Origin: Bacillota bacterium
GTDB taxonomy: Bacteria; Bacillota; Clostridia; Acetivibrionales; DSM-1351
Length of the DNA: 8,864 bases
NCBI GenBank assembly: GCA_023395575.1
Contig: JAEWZA010000251.1
Span: 1 to 8,864 of the forward strand
Reading direction: 5' to 3'
Shown here: one piece after another, positions 1 through 4,829 of the stretch
How positions within the stretch are numbered: the first letter of the stretch is position 1
How the letters are laid out: the number at the start of each line of letters is the position of its first letter
Position numbers and translations under genes: made by a program
Notes under the pieces: model-generated
Database searches by the model: none
What the model saw: the letters and a program-made list of their open reading frames with translations, nothing else
Told to the model about the DNA's origin: nothing

Positions 1-53
1 GCTGCATCCATCGAAAGTCCAACTCCTAATAGTATTAGTTCTAAAATCCCCAT
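1..53 (-). CDS. mntP: Putative manganese efflux pump MntP, N-terminal fragment (gene runs off left edge)
   Basis: Only the first 17 codons plus two bases lie in the window, reading MGILELILLGVGLSMDA. A hydrophobic start followed by LSMDA is the signature opening of the MntP/DUF204 family, six-helix membrane proteins that export Mn2+. In the family the Asp of this motif lies in the first transmembrane helix and is important for transport. An AGAGGGAT ribosome-binding site lies about 11 bases before the ATG, which supports this start. A terminator upstream (134-176) separates it from trpS, so it probably has its own promoter in 54-133, though none there is convincing. No manganese (yybP-ykoY) riboswitch is recognisable in that short leader. 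The call rests on a short motif, so related DUF204-like membrane proteins such as YtaF remain possible. Confidence 0.6.
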   Translation of the reverse strand, partial: MGILELILLGVGLSMDA

Positions 54-133
54 ATTTAGCTTATCCCTCTAATCAAGCAAACTTTGCCTGTTATTTATTT
101 TAATACTTTTATACAAAAATCAGATAATATTAC

Positions 134-176
134 ATAAAAACGGGAACTACTTCTCTAAATTGAAATGAGTTCCCAT
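134..176 (-). terminator. Intrinsic terminator between repeat A/trpS and mntP
   Basis: Read on the minus strand, GGGAACT (174-168) pairs with AGTTCCC (148-142) across a 19-base loop and is followed by GTTTTTATG. The 7-bp GC-containing stem plus U-run fits a Rho-independent terminator. No other terminator separates it from trpS, so it probably ends the trpS transcript, including repeat A as 3' UTR. It could also work as the expression platform of repeat A in front of mntP. Confidence 0.6.
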
Positions 177-182
177 CAATAA

Positions 183-329
183 AACGCTTAGCTTCAAAAT
201 AAAATTATTCGATTGCAGAAAAATTTTATTACATCGGCGGCGTTTCATCGAGGCAGAAGATATTCTTACCGCCTTAAAGCCAAAGCGATACCTACCACTT
301 TGAGAAATGGAATACACTTTCTTGCCTCG
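183..329 (-). repeat. Structured intergenic repeat, copy A (candidate RNA)
   Basis: A 147-base element matches copy B at 2585-2723. Read on the minus strand it has two domains. In the first, CGAGGCA (329-323) closes with TGCCTCG (255-249) around a conserved interior containing GGCGGTAAGAATAT and a small AGAA/TTCT hairpin (266-255). In the second, AACGC closes with GCGTT (outer arms 244-240 and 187-183) around a perfect 9-bp AATAAAATT/AATTTTATT stem (230-222 and 206-198). The element starts 28 bases after the trpS stop and ends 7 bases before the terminator stem. Either a mobile MITE-like repeat or a structured RNA would fit. I do not recognise it as a named RNA family. Confidence 0.65.
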
Positions 330-333
330 TTAT

Positions 334-360
334 AACACCTAGCTTCAATATGAAATTTTA
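334..360. repeat. Partial copy of the repeat A/B arm, overlapping the trpS stop codon
   Basis: On the plus strand, AACACCTAGCTTCAATATG (334-352) resembles the left arm of copy A, AACGCTTAGCTTCAAAATA (183-201), as a direct repeat about 151 bases away. The trpS stop codon (360-358) lies inside it. It looks like a remnant of a second element, with the remaining arm lost. Confidence 0.4.
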
Positions 361-1368
361 TCCTCTAGGTACAAGCCCTACTTTCCTATAAACCTTCGAA
401 AGTGTTTTTCTTGCCATATAGGCTGCTTTCTCAGAATTTTCTTTCAATATAGTGTTTAGGTAATCCTTGTTAGCAGAAAACTCATTATATTTTTGTTGAA
501 CTGGCTTTAATGTTTCTACAACGGATTGACCAACAGTTTCCTTTAAGTCACCATAAGATTTTCCATCAAATTCCTTTTCGATATCACTAAAGCTTTTATT
601 TGTTGTTGCTGAATAAATACTTATTAAATTACTTATTCCAGGCTTGTTTTCAACATCATATCTTATTTCTCTTTCTGAATCTGTAACAGCTCTCTTAAAC
701 TTGCGCATAATTGCATCCTCAGAATCCAGCAAGAATACATATGCATTTTCATTCTCATCAGACTTTGACATCTTCTTTTCTGGTTCCTGCAAGCTCATAA
801 TTTTAGCACCTATCTTTGGAATATATGCCTCAGGAACAACAAAAGTATCACCATAAATACCATTAAATCTTTCAGCAATATCCCTTGTTATTTCAAGATG
901 CTGCTTTTGATCCTGTCCAATTGGTACAAGGTCTGTCTGGTATAAGAGAATATCGGCAGCCATAAGTACTGGATACGTGTACAAGCCTGCATTTATATTA
1001 TCACTGTGTTTCTGTGACTTGTCTTTAAATTGAGTCATTCTGTTTAACTCGCCCATATATGTGAAGCAATTTAAAATCCACGCCAACTCAGCATGTGCAC
1101 TAACATGTGACTGCATAAATAAAGTACACTTTTGAGGATCAAGTCCACAAGCCATATAAAGTGCTAAAAGATTCAAGCTTCTCTGCCTTAGCTCTGCTGG
1201 CTTCTGCCTTACAGTGAGTGTATGTAAATCTACCACACAATAAAGACACTCAAATTCATCCTGCATTGGAATCCAATTTTTTATTGCTCCCAAATAATTG
1301 CCTATAGTAAGATTTCCTGATGGCTGAACACCACTGAAAATCCTCTTTTTTTGTTCTGCTTGCTCCAT
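358..1368 (-). CDS. trpS: Tryptophan--tRNA ligase
   Basis: This class Ic aminoacyl-tRNA synthetase activates tryptophan with ATP and loads it onto tRNA(Trp) in the cytoplasm, acting as a homodimer. At 336 residues it has the normal length of the bacterial enzyme. The HIGH-type signature is TIGN (residues 21-24, after SGVQPSGNL), the AMP-binding GQDQKQHLE stretch is at 151-159, and the KMSKS loop is at 199-203. AAGGATG ends about seven bases before the ATG and supports the start. The 5' leader is short and shows no T-box, so the T-box control common for Firmicute synthetase genes is not visible here. A possible operator overlaps the -35 box instead. The last codons and stop run into a repeat remnant (334-360). 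The gene appears monocistronic, with repeat A and the terminator at 134-176 downstream. Confidence 0.97.
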   Translation of the reverse strand: MEQAEQKKRIFSGVQPSGNLTIGNYLGAIKNWIPMQDEFECLYCVVDLHTLTVRQKPAELRQRSLNLLALYMACGLDPQKCTLFMQSHVSAHAELAWILNCFTYMGELNRMTQFKDKSQKHSDNINAGLYTYPVLMAADILLYQTDLVPIGQDQKQHLEITRDIAERFNGIYGDTFVVPEAYIPKIGAKIMSLQEPEKKMSKSDENENAYVFLLDSEDAIMRKFKRAVTDSEREIRYDVENKPGISNLISIYSATTNKSFSDIEKEFDGKSYGDLKETVGQSVVETLKPVQQKYNEFSANKDYLNTILKENSEKAAYMARKTLSKVYRKVGLVPRG

Positions 1369-1401
1369 AAAAACACATCCTTAACCTGAAATTTAGCATA
1401 A

Positions 1402-1443
1402 ATATATACTATTTTAAGTACTCTTAACAACTTATTTTGTTAA
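1402..1443 (-). promoter_or_regulatory. Candidate trpS promoter with an overlapping inverted repeat
   Basis: On the minus strand, TTGTTA (1430-1425) and TATATT (1407-1402) are spaced 17 bases apart, giving a 5' UTR of roughly 27 bases. A perfect inverted repeat, TTAACAA-6-TTGTTAA (1424-1443), covers the -35 box, the position of a repressor operator. The region is so AT-rich that both could be chance. Confidence 0.35.
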
Positions 1444-1504
1444 AAATTCTCATATCAATGATTTTATCATTATTACATTAGTATTAACAAGGTATTTTGA
1501 ATAT

Positions 1505-1681
1505 TTAACGTTTATTTTCTTTACTCTTATATGATATAAAAACAATGAAAAATCCAAGCCCACCTATTAAATAAAAAATCCCTGCACTTGTTCCACCTGA
1601 TGAATATTTTAGCATTCCAAAGCAAATCAATACAATAGTAAAAAACGCACTGCCAAAAATCATAATTCTGTTAGCATTCAT
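1505..1681 (-). CDS. Small two-helix membrane protein, 58 residues, function unknown
   Basis: The reading frame starts ATG AAT GCT AAC and ends AAA CGT TAA. It encodes MNANRIMIFG, a first hydrophobic helix (about residues 7-24), a short polar Gly/Ser loop (KYSSGGTSAG, 25-34), a second hydrophobic helix (about 35-51) and a basic tail, YKSKENKR. The hairpin topology with a positive C-terminus suggests both ends face the cytoplasm. An AAGAGG ribosome-binding site stands about 10 bases before the ATG. A promoter-like pair lies upstream at 1733-1762. The good ribosome site, clean hydrophobic pattern and stop placement make chance unlikely. I recognise no family. It lies between queT and trpS on the same strand, 136 bases before trpS and 123 bases after queT, so it may or may not share a transcript with queT. 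Confidence 0.7.
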   Translation of the reverse strand: MNANRIMIFGSAFFTIVLICFGMLKYSSGGTSAGIFYLIGGLGFFIVFISYKSKENKR

Positions 1682-1732
1682 AAAGATAATACCTCTTGTT
1701 TCGTTTATATTTCAAAACAAACCTCGCTGTTG

Positions 1733-1762
1733 TATATAATGATTAGAATATTGCAATTTCAA
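1733..1762 (-). promoter_or_regulatory. Candidate promoter for the 58-residue membrane protein gene
   Basis: On the minus strand, TTGAAA (1762-1757) and TATATA (1738-1733) are separated by 18 bases. The start codon at 1681 is about 45 bases downstream of the predicted transcription start. No terminator is visible between queT and this gene, so readthrough from queT is also possible. Confidence 0.35.
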
Positions 1763-1804
1763 TCCTAAACCATTTCGCTTTCAACATTTTGATACCTTCC
1801 AGCT

Positions 1805-2329
1805 TTACCATCCATTGCTTATGCCGCTATCATTTTTTATATCAAAAAGCTCTCTTAATTTTTTATTTTTCTCAATTATCAGCATCAAAGGAAAACCTAT
1901 TAAGTAGCAGGCAACTATCTGTCCCAAGCCTACTGAAAGCATTGTCACAAACAGTGGTAATTCATAAAGAATACTAAGCATAGTCCCAACAATAACTGCA
2001 TTAATAATTATAGGAGGTAGCGGTGCCAACAGCTTTCTTTTTGGCTTGTTATAGGATATTTTATACGTAAGATAGGCTGCAATTAATGTTGCTAAGCTGC
2101 CGAAAACTATGTCCCATATCCCATTGCCTCCAATTATATTTGCTACTACACAACCCACAAACAACCCTGGAATTGCTAAAGGCGTAAAATACGGCAATAC
2201 AGCAAGTGCCTCAGCAAATCTAATCTGGTATGGTAAAAAGCTAGTAAGATAAAAAATAAATGTTAGTACTAAATATACTGCAGATATCATAGCTGAAATA
2301 GTAATCAATCTTATTTTTTTATTATTCAT
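1805..2329 (-). CDS. queT: QueT-type substrate-binding membrane protein of a queuosine-precursor ECF transporter
   Basis: This 174-residue integral membrane protein belongs to the QueT family (COG4708), S components of energy-coupling factor transporters that bind a queuosine precursor such as preQ1. The T component and ATPases are not in the window. Visible family features are the N-terminal helix (about 7-31), the QIRFAEAL segment (36-42), the PGLFVGCVVANIIGG stretch, WDIVFGSLATL (72-82), LAPLPPIIINA and five hydrophobic segments in all. I chose the ATG at 2329 because QueT proteins usually begin MxNKK-x-R just before the first helix, and because an 18-codon upstream ORF stops across this ATG, suggesting translational coupling. 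An in-frame ATG four codons earlier (2341) has AAAGGG only one base away, too close to work. The gene has a structured leader upstream. Family identity is strong; the exact substrate is inferred. Confidence 0.88.
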   Translation of the reverse strand: MNNKKIRLITISAMISAVYLVLTFIFYLTSFLPYQIRFAEALAVLPYFTPLAIPGLFVGCVVANIIGGNGIWDIVFGSLATLIAAYLTYKISYNKPKRKLLAPLPPIIINAVIVGTMLSILYELPLFVTMLSVGLGQIVACYLIGFPLMLIIEKNKKLRELFDIKNDSGISNGW

Positions 2330-2378
2330 AATTTGCTTCATGCCCTTTATTTATCACAAGCCCATAAGGCTTCAGCAT
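2322..2378 (-). CDS. Candidate 18-residue leader peptide overlapping the queT start
   Basis: The best ribosome-binding site in the queT leader is AGGGGG (2393-2388). It stands nine bases before an ATG that opens MLKPYGLVINKGHEANYE. The stop codon (2324-2322) falls just inside queT, overlapping its ATG at 2329 in another frame, the layout of stop-restart coupling. There is no run of one amino acid that would suggest attenuation. It may be a true leader peptide, or simply the ribosome entry point for queT. Homology cannot be judged at this length. Confidence 0.45.
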   Translation of the reverse strand: MLKPYGLVINKGHEANYE

Positions 2379-2409
2379 GAACTATATCCCCCTACATTTT
2401 TAGTTCATT
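2334..2409 (-). promoter_or_regulatory. queT leader with two mutually exclusive stems (riboswitch-like)
   Basis: On the minus strand, TGAACTA (2406-2400 region) pairs with TAGTTCA (2383-2377), leaving the AGGGGG ribosome site in its loop. The same TTCA can instead join TTCATGC, which pairs with GCATGAA (2343-2337) and buries both the leader-peptide ATG and the first queT ATG. A small AAGCC/GGCTT hairpin sits between. This is the order hairpin, small hairpin, A-rich tail seen in preQ1-II leaders of related genes, but the loop sequence does not match that class, nor preQ1-I. The fold is inferred by eye. Confidence 0.4.
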
Positions 2410-2529
2410 AGACTTAAAGCTGTGACTAAAATCCATAAACAAAAATCAATTATTCTCGGCTATAATCAAATATACTGCCCTTTGATGTATGAACCACAAT
2501 TGACTTAAATTGGCACGCAACAAATTATT

Positions 2530-2565
2530 GCTAACAAAAATACTGCCCTGCAAAAAGCAGGCAGC
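2530..2565 (-). terminator. Intrinsic terminator between repeat B and queT
   Basis: On the minus strand, CTGCCTGC is followed by TTTTT and then GCAGGGCAG, forming an 8-bp GC-rich stem with one bulged G, and then TATTTTTG. It is a strong terminator shape on the minus strand only. It starts about 20 bases after repeat B and lies about 190 bases ahead of queT, so it could end a short RNA carrying repeat B or act as a conditional terminator. Confidence 0.7.
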
Positions 2566-2584
2566 CCGCCATAGTTTTGTTTAT

Positions 2585-2723
2585 AACGCCTAAATTCCGA
2601 ATAAAATTTTTCGGTTGTAGTAGAAAAATTTCATAATTTAGTGGCGTTTAAACGAAGCAGAATATATTCTCACCGCCCAGATACCATAGCGGTACCAACC
2701 GTGTGGGACATTTTCTTGCCTCG
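2585..2723 (-). repeat. Structured intergenic repeat, copy B (candidate RNA)
   Basis: The element has the same plan as copy A. On the minus strand AAACGAGGCA (2726-2717) pairs with TGCTTCGTTT (2659-2650), using a G-U where copy A has G-C. Inside are nested CCCA/TGGG and GGTACC/GGTATC stems, the conserved GGCGGTGAGAATAT and a perfect AGAATATATTCT palindrome (2670-2659). The second domain pairs AACGCC (2648-2643) with GGCGTT (2590-2585), TAAATT with AATTTA, and AAATTTTTC with GAAAAATTT. The wobble pairs form only if the minus strand is the RNA. It is followed about 20 bases later by a terminator and preceded by a promoter-like site. Confidence 0.65.
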
Positions 2724-2727
2724 TTTT

Positions 2728-2751
2728 AGACAGGATGGTCACGAACTGTCT
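2728..2751 (-). other. Small hairpin at the 5' end of the repeat B transcript
   Basis: AGACAG and CTGTCT pair across a 12-base loop immediately before repeat B on the minus strand. Copy A has no equivalent, so it is either a leader hairpin of this RNA or a flanking palindrome. Confidence 0.4.
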
Positions 2752-2760
2752 AATTAGTTT

Positions 2761-2789
2761 TTGTCAATTATATCATTAATATTTATATA
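2761..2789 (+). promoter_or_regulatory. Candidate plus-strand promoter for the FAD oxidoreductase
   Basis: TTGTCA (2761-2766) and TATATA (2784-2789) are 17 bases apart on the plus strand, interleaved with the minus-strand promoter. A start here would give the downstream gene a leader of about 220 bases. Another TATAAT at 2850-2855 lacks a good -35 box. Confidence 0.3.
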
Positions 2790-2795
2790 ATACAA
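2767..2795 (-). promoter_or_regulatory. Candidate promoter for the repeat B transcript
   Basis: On the minus strand a perfect TATAAT (2772-2767) stands 17 bases from a weak TTGTAT (2795-2790). Transcription would start near 2760 and reach the terminator at about 2530, giving an RNA of roughly 230 bases that contains all of repeat B. Confidence 0.4.
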
Positions 2796-2880
2796 ATAAT
2801 TATTAAGGTATAAACACATCATATCATAGTAATTTGCTTCAATTTCAGATATAATTAAATAAGTGAGTAAATTTATTTTT

Positions 2881-2891
2881 AACGCCTAAAT
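2881..2891. repeat. Short match to the outer arm of repeat B
   Basis: AACGCCTAAAT repeats exactly the first 11 bases of copy B (2585-2595). The match then fades. It may be the remnant of another copy in the leader of the oxidoreductase gene, or chance. Confidence 0.25.
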
Positions 2892-2907
2892 ATATATTTT
2901 TATTATG

Positions 2908-2986
2908 CGGCACATGCAGGTTAAGGGCTAAAGAAATAACATATCATTACAAGGGAGGTGCCGAATCCATGTCATTTTTTGTTTAA
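2908..2986 (+). promoter_or_regulatory. Oxidoreductase leader: very strong ribosome site on a five-codon ORF, with a possible sequestering stem
   Basis: AAGGGAGGTG (2951-2960) matches the anti-Shine-Dalgarno over GGAGGTG and stands eight bases before ATG TCA TTT TTT GTT TAA (2969-2986). That mini-ORF is in frame with the oxidoreductase but stops six codons before its first ATG. CGGCAC (2908-2913) can pair with GTGCCG (2958-2963), covering part of the ribosome site. Together these suggest translational control, or a former N-terminus cut by a nonsense change. Confidence 0.4.
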
Positions 2987-3016
2987 CTTAATAAAATTTT
3001 AGACATGGAAGTATTT

Positions 3017-4441
3017 ATGAAAACTTTAAATTACGATGTTGCTATTATTGGTTGTGGTATCTCAGGTATATTTGCAGGCTATGAGTTAACAAAACTAAAC
3101 CCACGGCTAAAGGTATTGATGATAGAGCAAGGAAACAATATATATGATAGAACTTGTCCTATCGTTGCCAATAAAATTAAAGATTGTGTTAGATGTAAGA
3201 GCTGTGACATAATGCGTGGCTTTGGTGGCGCAGGTGCTTTTTCCGATGGCAAGTTTAACTTCACAACAGAATTTGGCGGCTGGCTAAATGATTATCTAGA
3301 TGATGCCGAAGTTATGAAATTAATCAATTATGTTGATGGTGTTAATGTTGAATTTGGAGCAACTAATGAAAAGTATTCCACCTACACTGATGCAGCTAAA
3401 ATAATCGAAAAAAAAGCCATTGAAAATGATCTCCATTTGTTGCAAGCTTCAGTAAAGCACCTTGGAACAGAAAATAATGTTGAAATACTAAAAAGCATGT
3501 ACAATCACATGACAAAGCTACTAGAAATCAAGTGTAATACTCAGGTTTTAAACATCCTGCCTTCACAAGAAGGTTACCAAATAGAATTGTACAGCGGTGA
3601 AAGCATTAACTGTAATTATCTTATTGCTGCACCTGGCAGATCAGGTGCTGAATGGTTCTCTAAGCAATGCAAGCAGCTAAAGTTAAATTTGATAAACAAT
3701 CAGGTTGATATCGGTGTACGTGTTGAGCTTCCTGCAAAAGTATTTGAACATATAACCGATGTTGTTTATGAGTCAAAGCTAATTTACAGAACAAAGCAAT
3801 ATGGTGATTTGGTACGTACTTTTTGTATGAATCCATATGGACATGTTGTATCTGAAAATGTTGATGATATAATCACAGTTAACGGGCACAGTTATACGGA
3901 CCCTGAGCTTAGAAGCGAAAACACCAACTTCGCCCTGTTAGTAAGCAATAGATTTACCCAACCATTTAATGAACCGTATCAGTATGGCAAGAGGATTGCG
4001 TCACTATCTAATATGCTTGGTGGAGGTGTTCTTGTTCAAAGATTTGGTGACTTGATAAAAGGTACGAGAACAAATGCGCACCGACTGAATCAGAGTTTTA
4101 CGCATCCTACATTAAATGCTACTCCGGGCGACTTAAGCCTCGTATTAACTAAAAGGCATCTAGACAATATTATTGAAATGATATATGCATTGGATAAAAT
4201 AGCACCAGGTACTGCGAACTATGATACCCTTTTATACGGTGTTGAAGTTAAGTTTTATAGTTCAAGGCTTGAATTAACCAATGAGCTTGAAACATTACTT
4301 CCTAATATGTTCGCTATCGGTGATGGCGCTGGTGTAACAAGAGGACTTTCTCAGGCAAGTGCAAGTGGAGTGCTTGTTGCGAGGACTATAGCCAATAGAA
4401 TTAGTAAAAAACCCTTACCAAAATTAAAAAACAGATATTAA
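3017..4441 (+). CDS. FAD-dependent oxidoreductase of the COG2509 type, substrate unknown
   Basis: This 474-residue cytoplasmic flavoprotein resembles the uncharacterised FAD-dependent dehydrogenases of COG2509. The N-terminal dinucleotide-binding fold shows DVAIIGCGISG (GxGxxG at 12-17) and the acidic E37 after the second strand. It is followed by a cysteine cluster (C47, C57, C60, C63; CVRCKSC) and the family hallmark GFGGAGAFSDGK. The C-terminus carries a second FAD-contacting motif, FAIGDGAG, then GLSQASASG (about 432-451). No transmembrane segment or signal peptide is seen. I chose ATG 3017 because GGAAG precedes it at five bases and the protein then opens directly on the nucleotide-binding strand. 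An in-frame ATG at 3005 lacks any ribosome site, and the strongest site lies far upstream on a mini-ORF. The gene stands alone on the plus strand. Reaction and partner are unknown. Confidence 0.85.
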   Translation: MKTLNYDVAIIGCGISGIFAGYELTKLNPRLKVLMIEQGNNIYDRTCPIVANKIKDCVRCKSCDIMRGFGGAGAFSDGKFNFTTEFGGWLNDYLDDAEVMKLINYVDGVNVEFGATNEKYSTYTDAAKIIEKKAIENDLHLLQASVKHLGTENNVEILKSMYNHMTKLLEIKCNTQVLNILPSQEGYQIELYSGESINCNYLIAAPGRSGAEWFSKQCKQLKLNLINNQVDIGVRVELPAKVFEHITDVVYESKLIYRTKQYGDLVRTFCMNPYGHVVSENVDDIITVNGHSYTDPELRSENTNFALLVSNRFTQPFNEPYQYGKRIASLSNMLGGGVLVQRFGDLIKGTRTNAHRLNQSFTHPTLNATPGDLSLVLTKRHLDNIIEMIYALDKIAPGTANYDTLLYGVEVKFYSSRLELTNELETLLPNMFAIGDGAGVTRGLSQASASGVLVARTIANRISKKPLPKLKNRY

Positions 4442-4456
4442 AAGCACATATTAAAT

Positions 4457-4600
4457 AGTACGCGAGTGCAATATATAGCTAATTGCGAAGCTCGGCTAGA
4501 ATCATTTAAAAATTGATGCAAGAAATACTTGCTCTTCACCGCAGCTAATTCAGCGTCAATTTTGTGAGCGAGCCATAGATATAAATTGCACGGGAGTACT
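4457..4600. mobile_element. Element C: 144-base MITE-like palindrome with terminal inverted repeats
   Basis: The ends are AGTACGCGAGTGCAAT (left) and ATTGCACGGGAGTACT (right), near-perfect inverted repeats interrupted by GCGA opposite GGGA. Inside, GCTCG pairs with CGAGC, AAAATTGATGC pairs with GCGTCAATTTT (one T-G wobble on the plus strand), and GCAAG/CTTGC forms the apical hairpin. AAT flanks both sides (4454-4456 and 4601-4603), a possible 3-base target duplication, although the palindrome also extends into TTAA on both sides. There is no coding frame. A non-autonomous transposable element or a structured 3' UTR would fit. Confidence 0.55.
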
Positions 4601-4632
4601 AATTAAGCAGTTTACTGTTCTGTACAACATAA

Positions 4633-4707
4633 AATAGCACCTTGTAACAATATAGAACCAAGCTTTTTCGGCTTTGTTTGTAATTGTTAGAAGGTGCTAT
4701 TATTTTT
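4633..4707. terminator. Bidirectional terminator between convergent genes
   Basis: AATAGCACCTT (4633-4643) pairs perfectly with AAGGTGCTATT (4691-4701). Inside, AACAAT pairs with ATTGTT and AAGC pairs with GCTT. On the plus strand it is followed by ATTTTTAG, on the minus strand by TTATG. It separates the convergent oxidoreductase and secreted-protein genes and can serve both. Confidence 0.75.
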
Positions 4708-4829
4708 AGTTATTTGAAATTTCATGTTAGCCATTCACAAAACAATATATATCACTATATTTATCATAATATGCTTTGAAGGCTTATAAACTTATATATC
4801 ACAGGTATTGCTGCTTCTCGAAATAACCA
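4708..4829. other. AT-rich gap with no recognised feature
   Basis: These 122 bases are the 3' flank of the secreted-protein gene. ATATATCAC occurs twice (near 4747 and 4793). I see no gene, hairpin of note or promoter. Confidence 0.4.

Noticed and set aside
54..133. yybP-ykoY manganese riboswitch ahead of mntP.
   Set aside because: The leader is too short after the terminator and shows none of the conserved loop sequences.
2342..2460. preQ1-I riboswitch expected ahead of queT.
   Set aside because: The short hairpin with the CCCUC arm and the AAAAAACUA tail are not present; the leader fold is different.
2585..2723. GGTTGGTACCGC in repeat B looks like the T-box core GGGTGGTACCGCG.
   Set aside because: No specifier stem or antiterminator arrangement is seen, copy A lacks the core, and neither copy directly precedes an amino-acid or synthetase gene.
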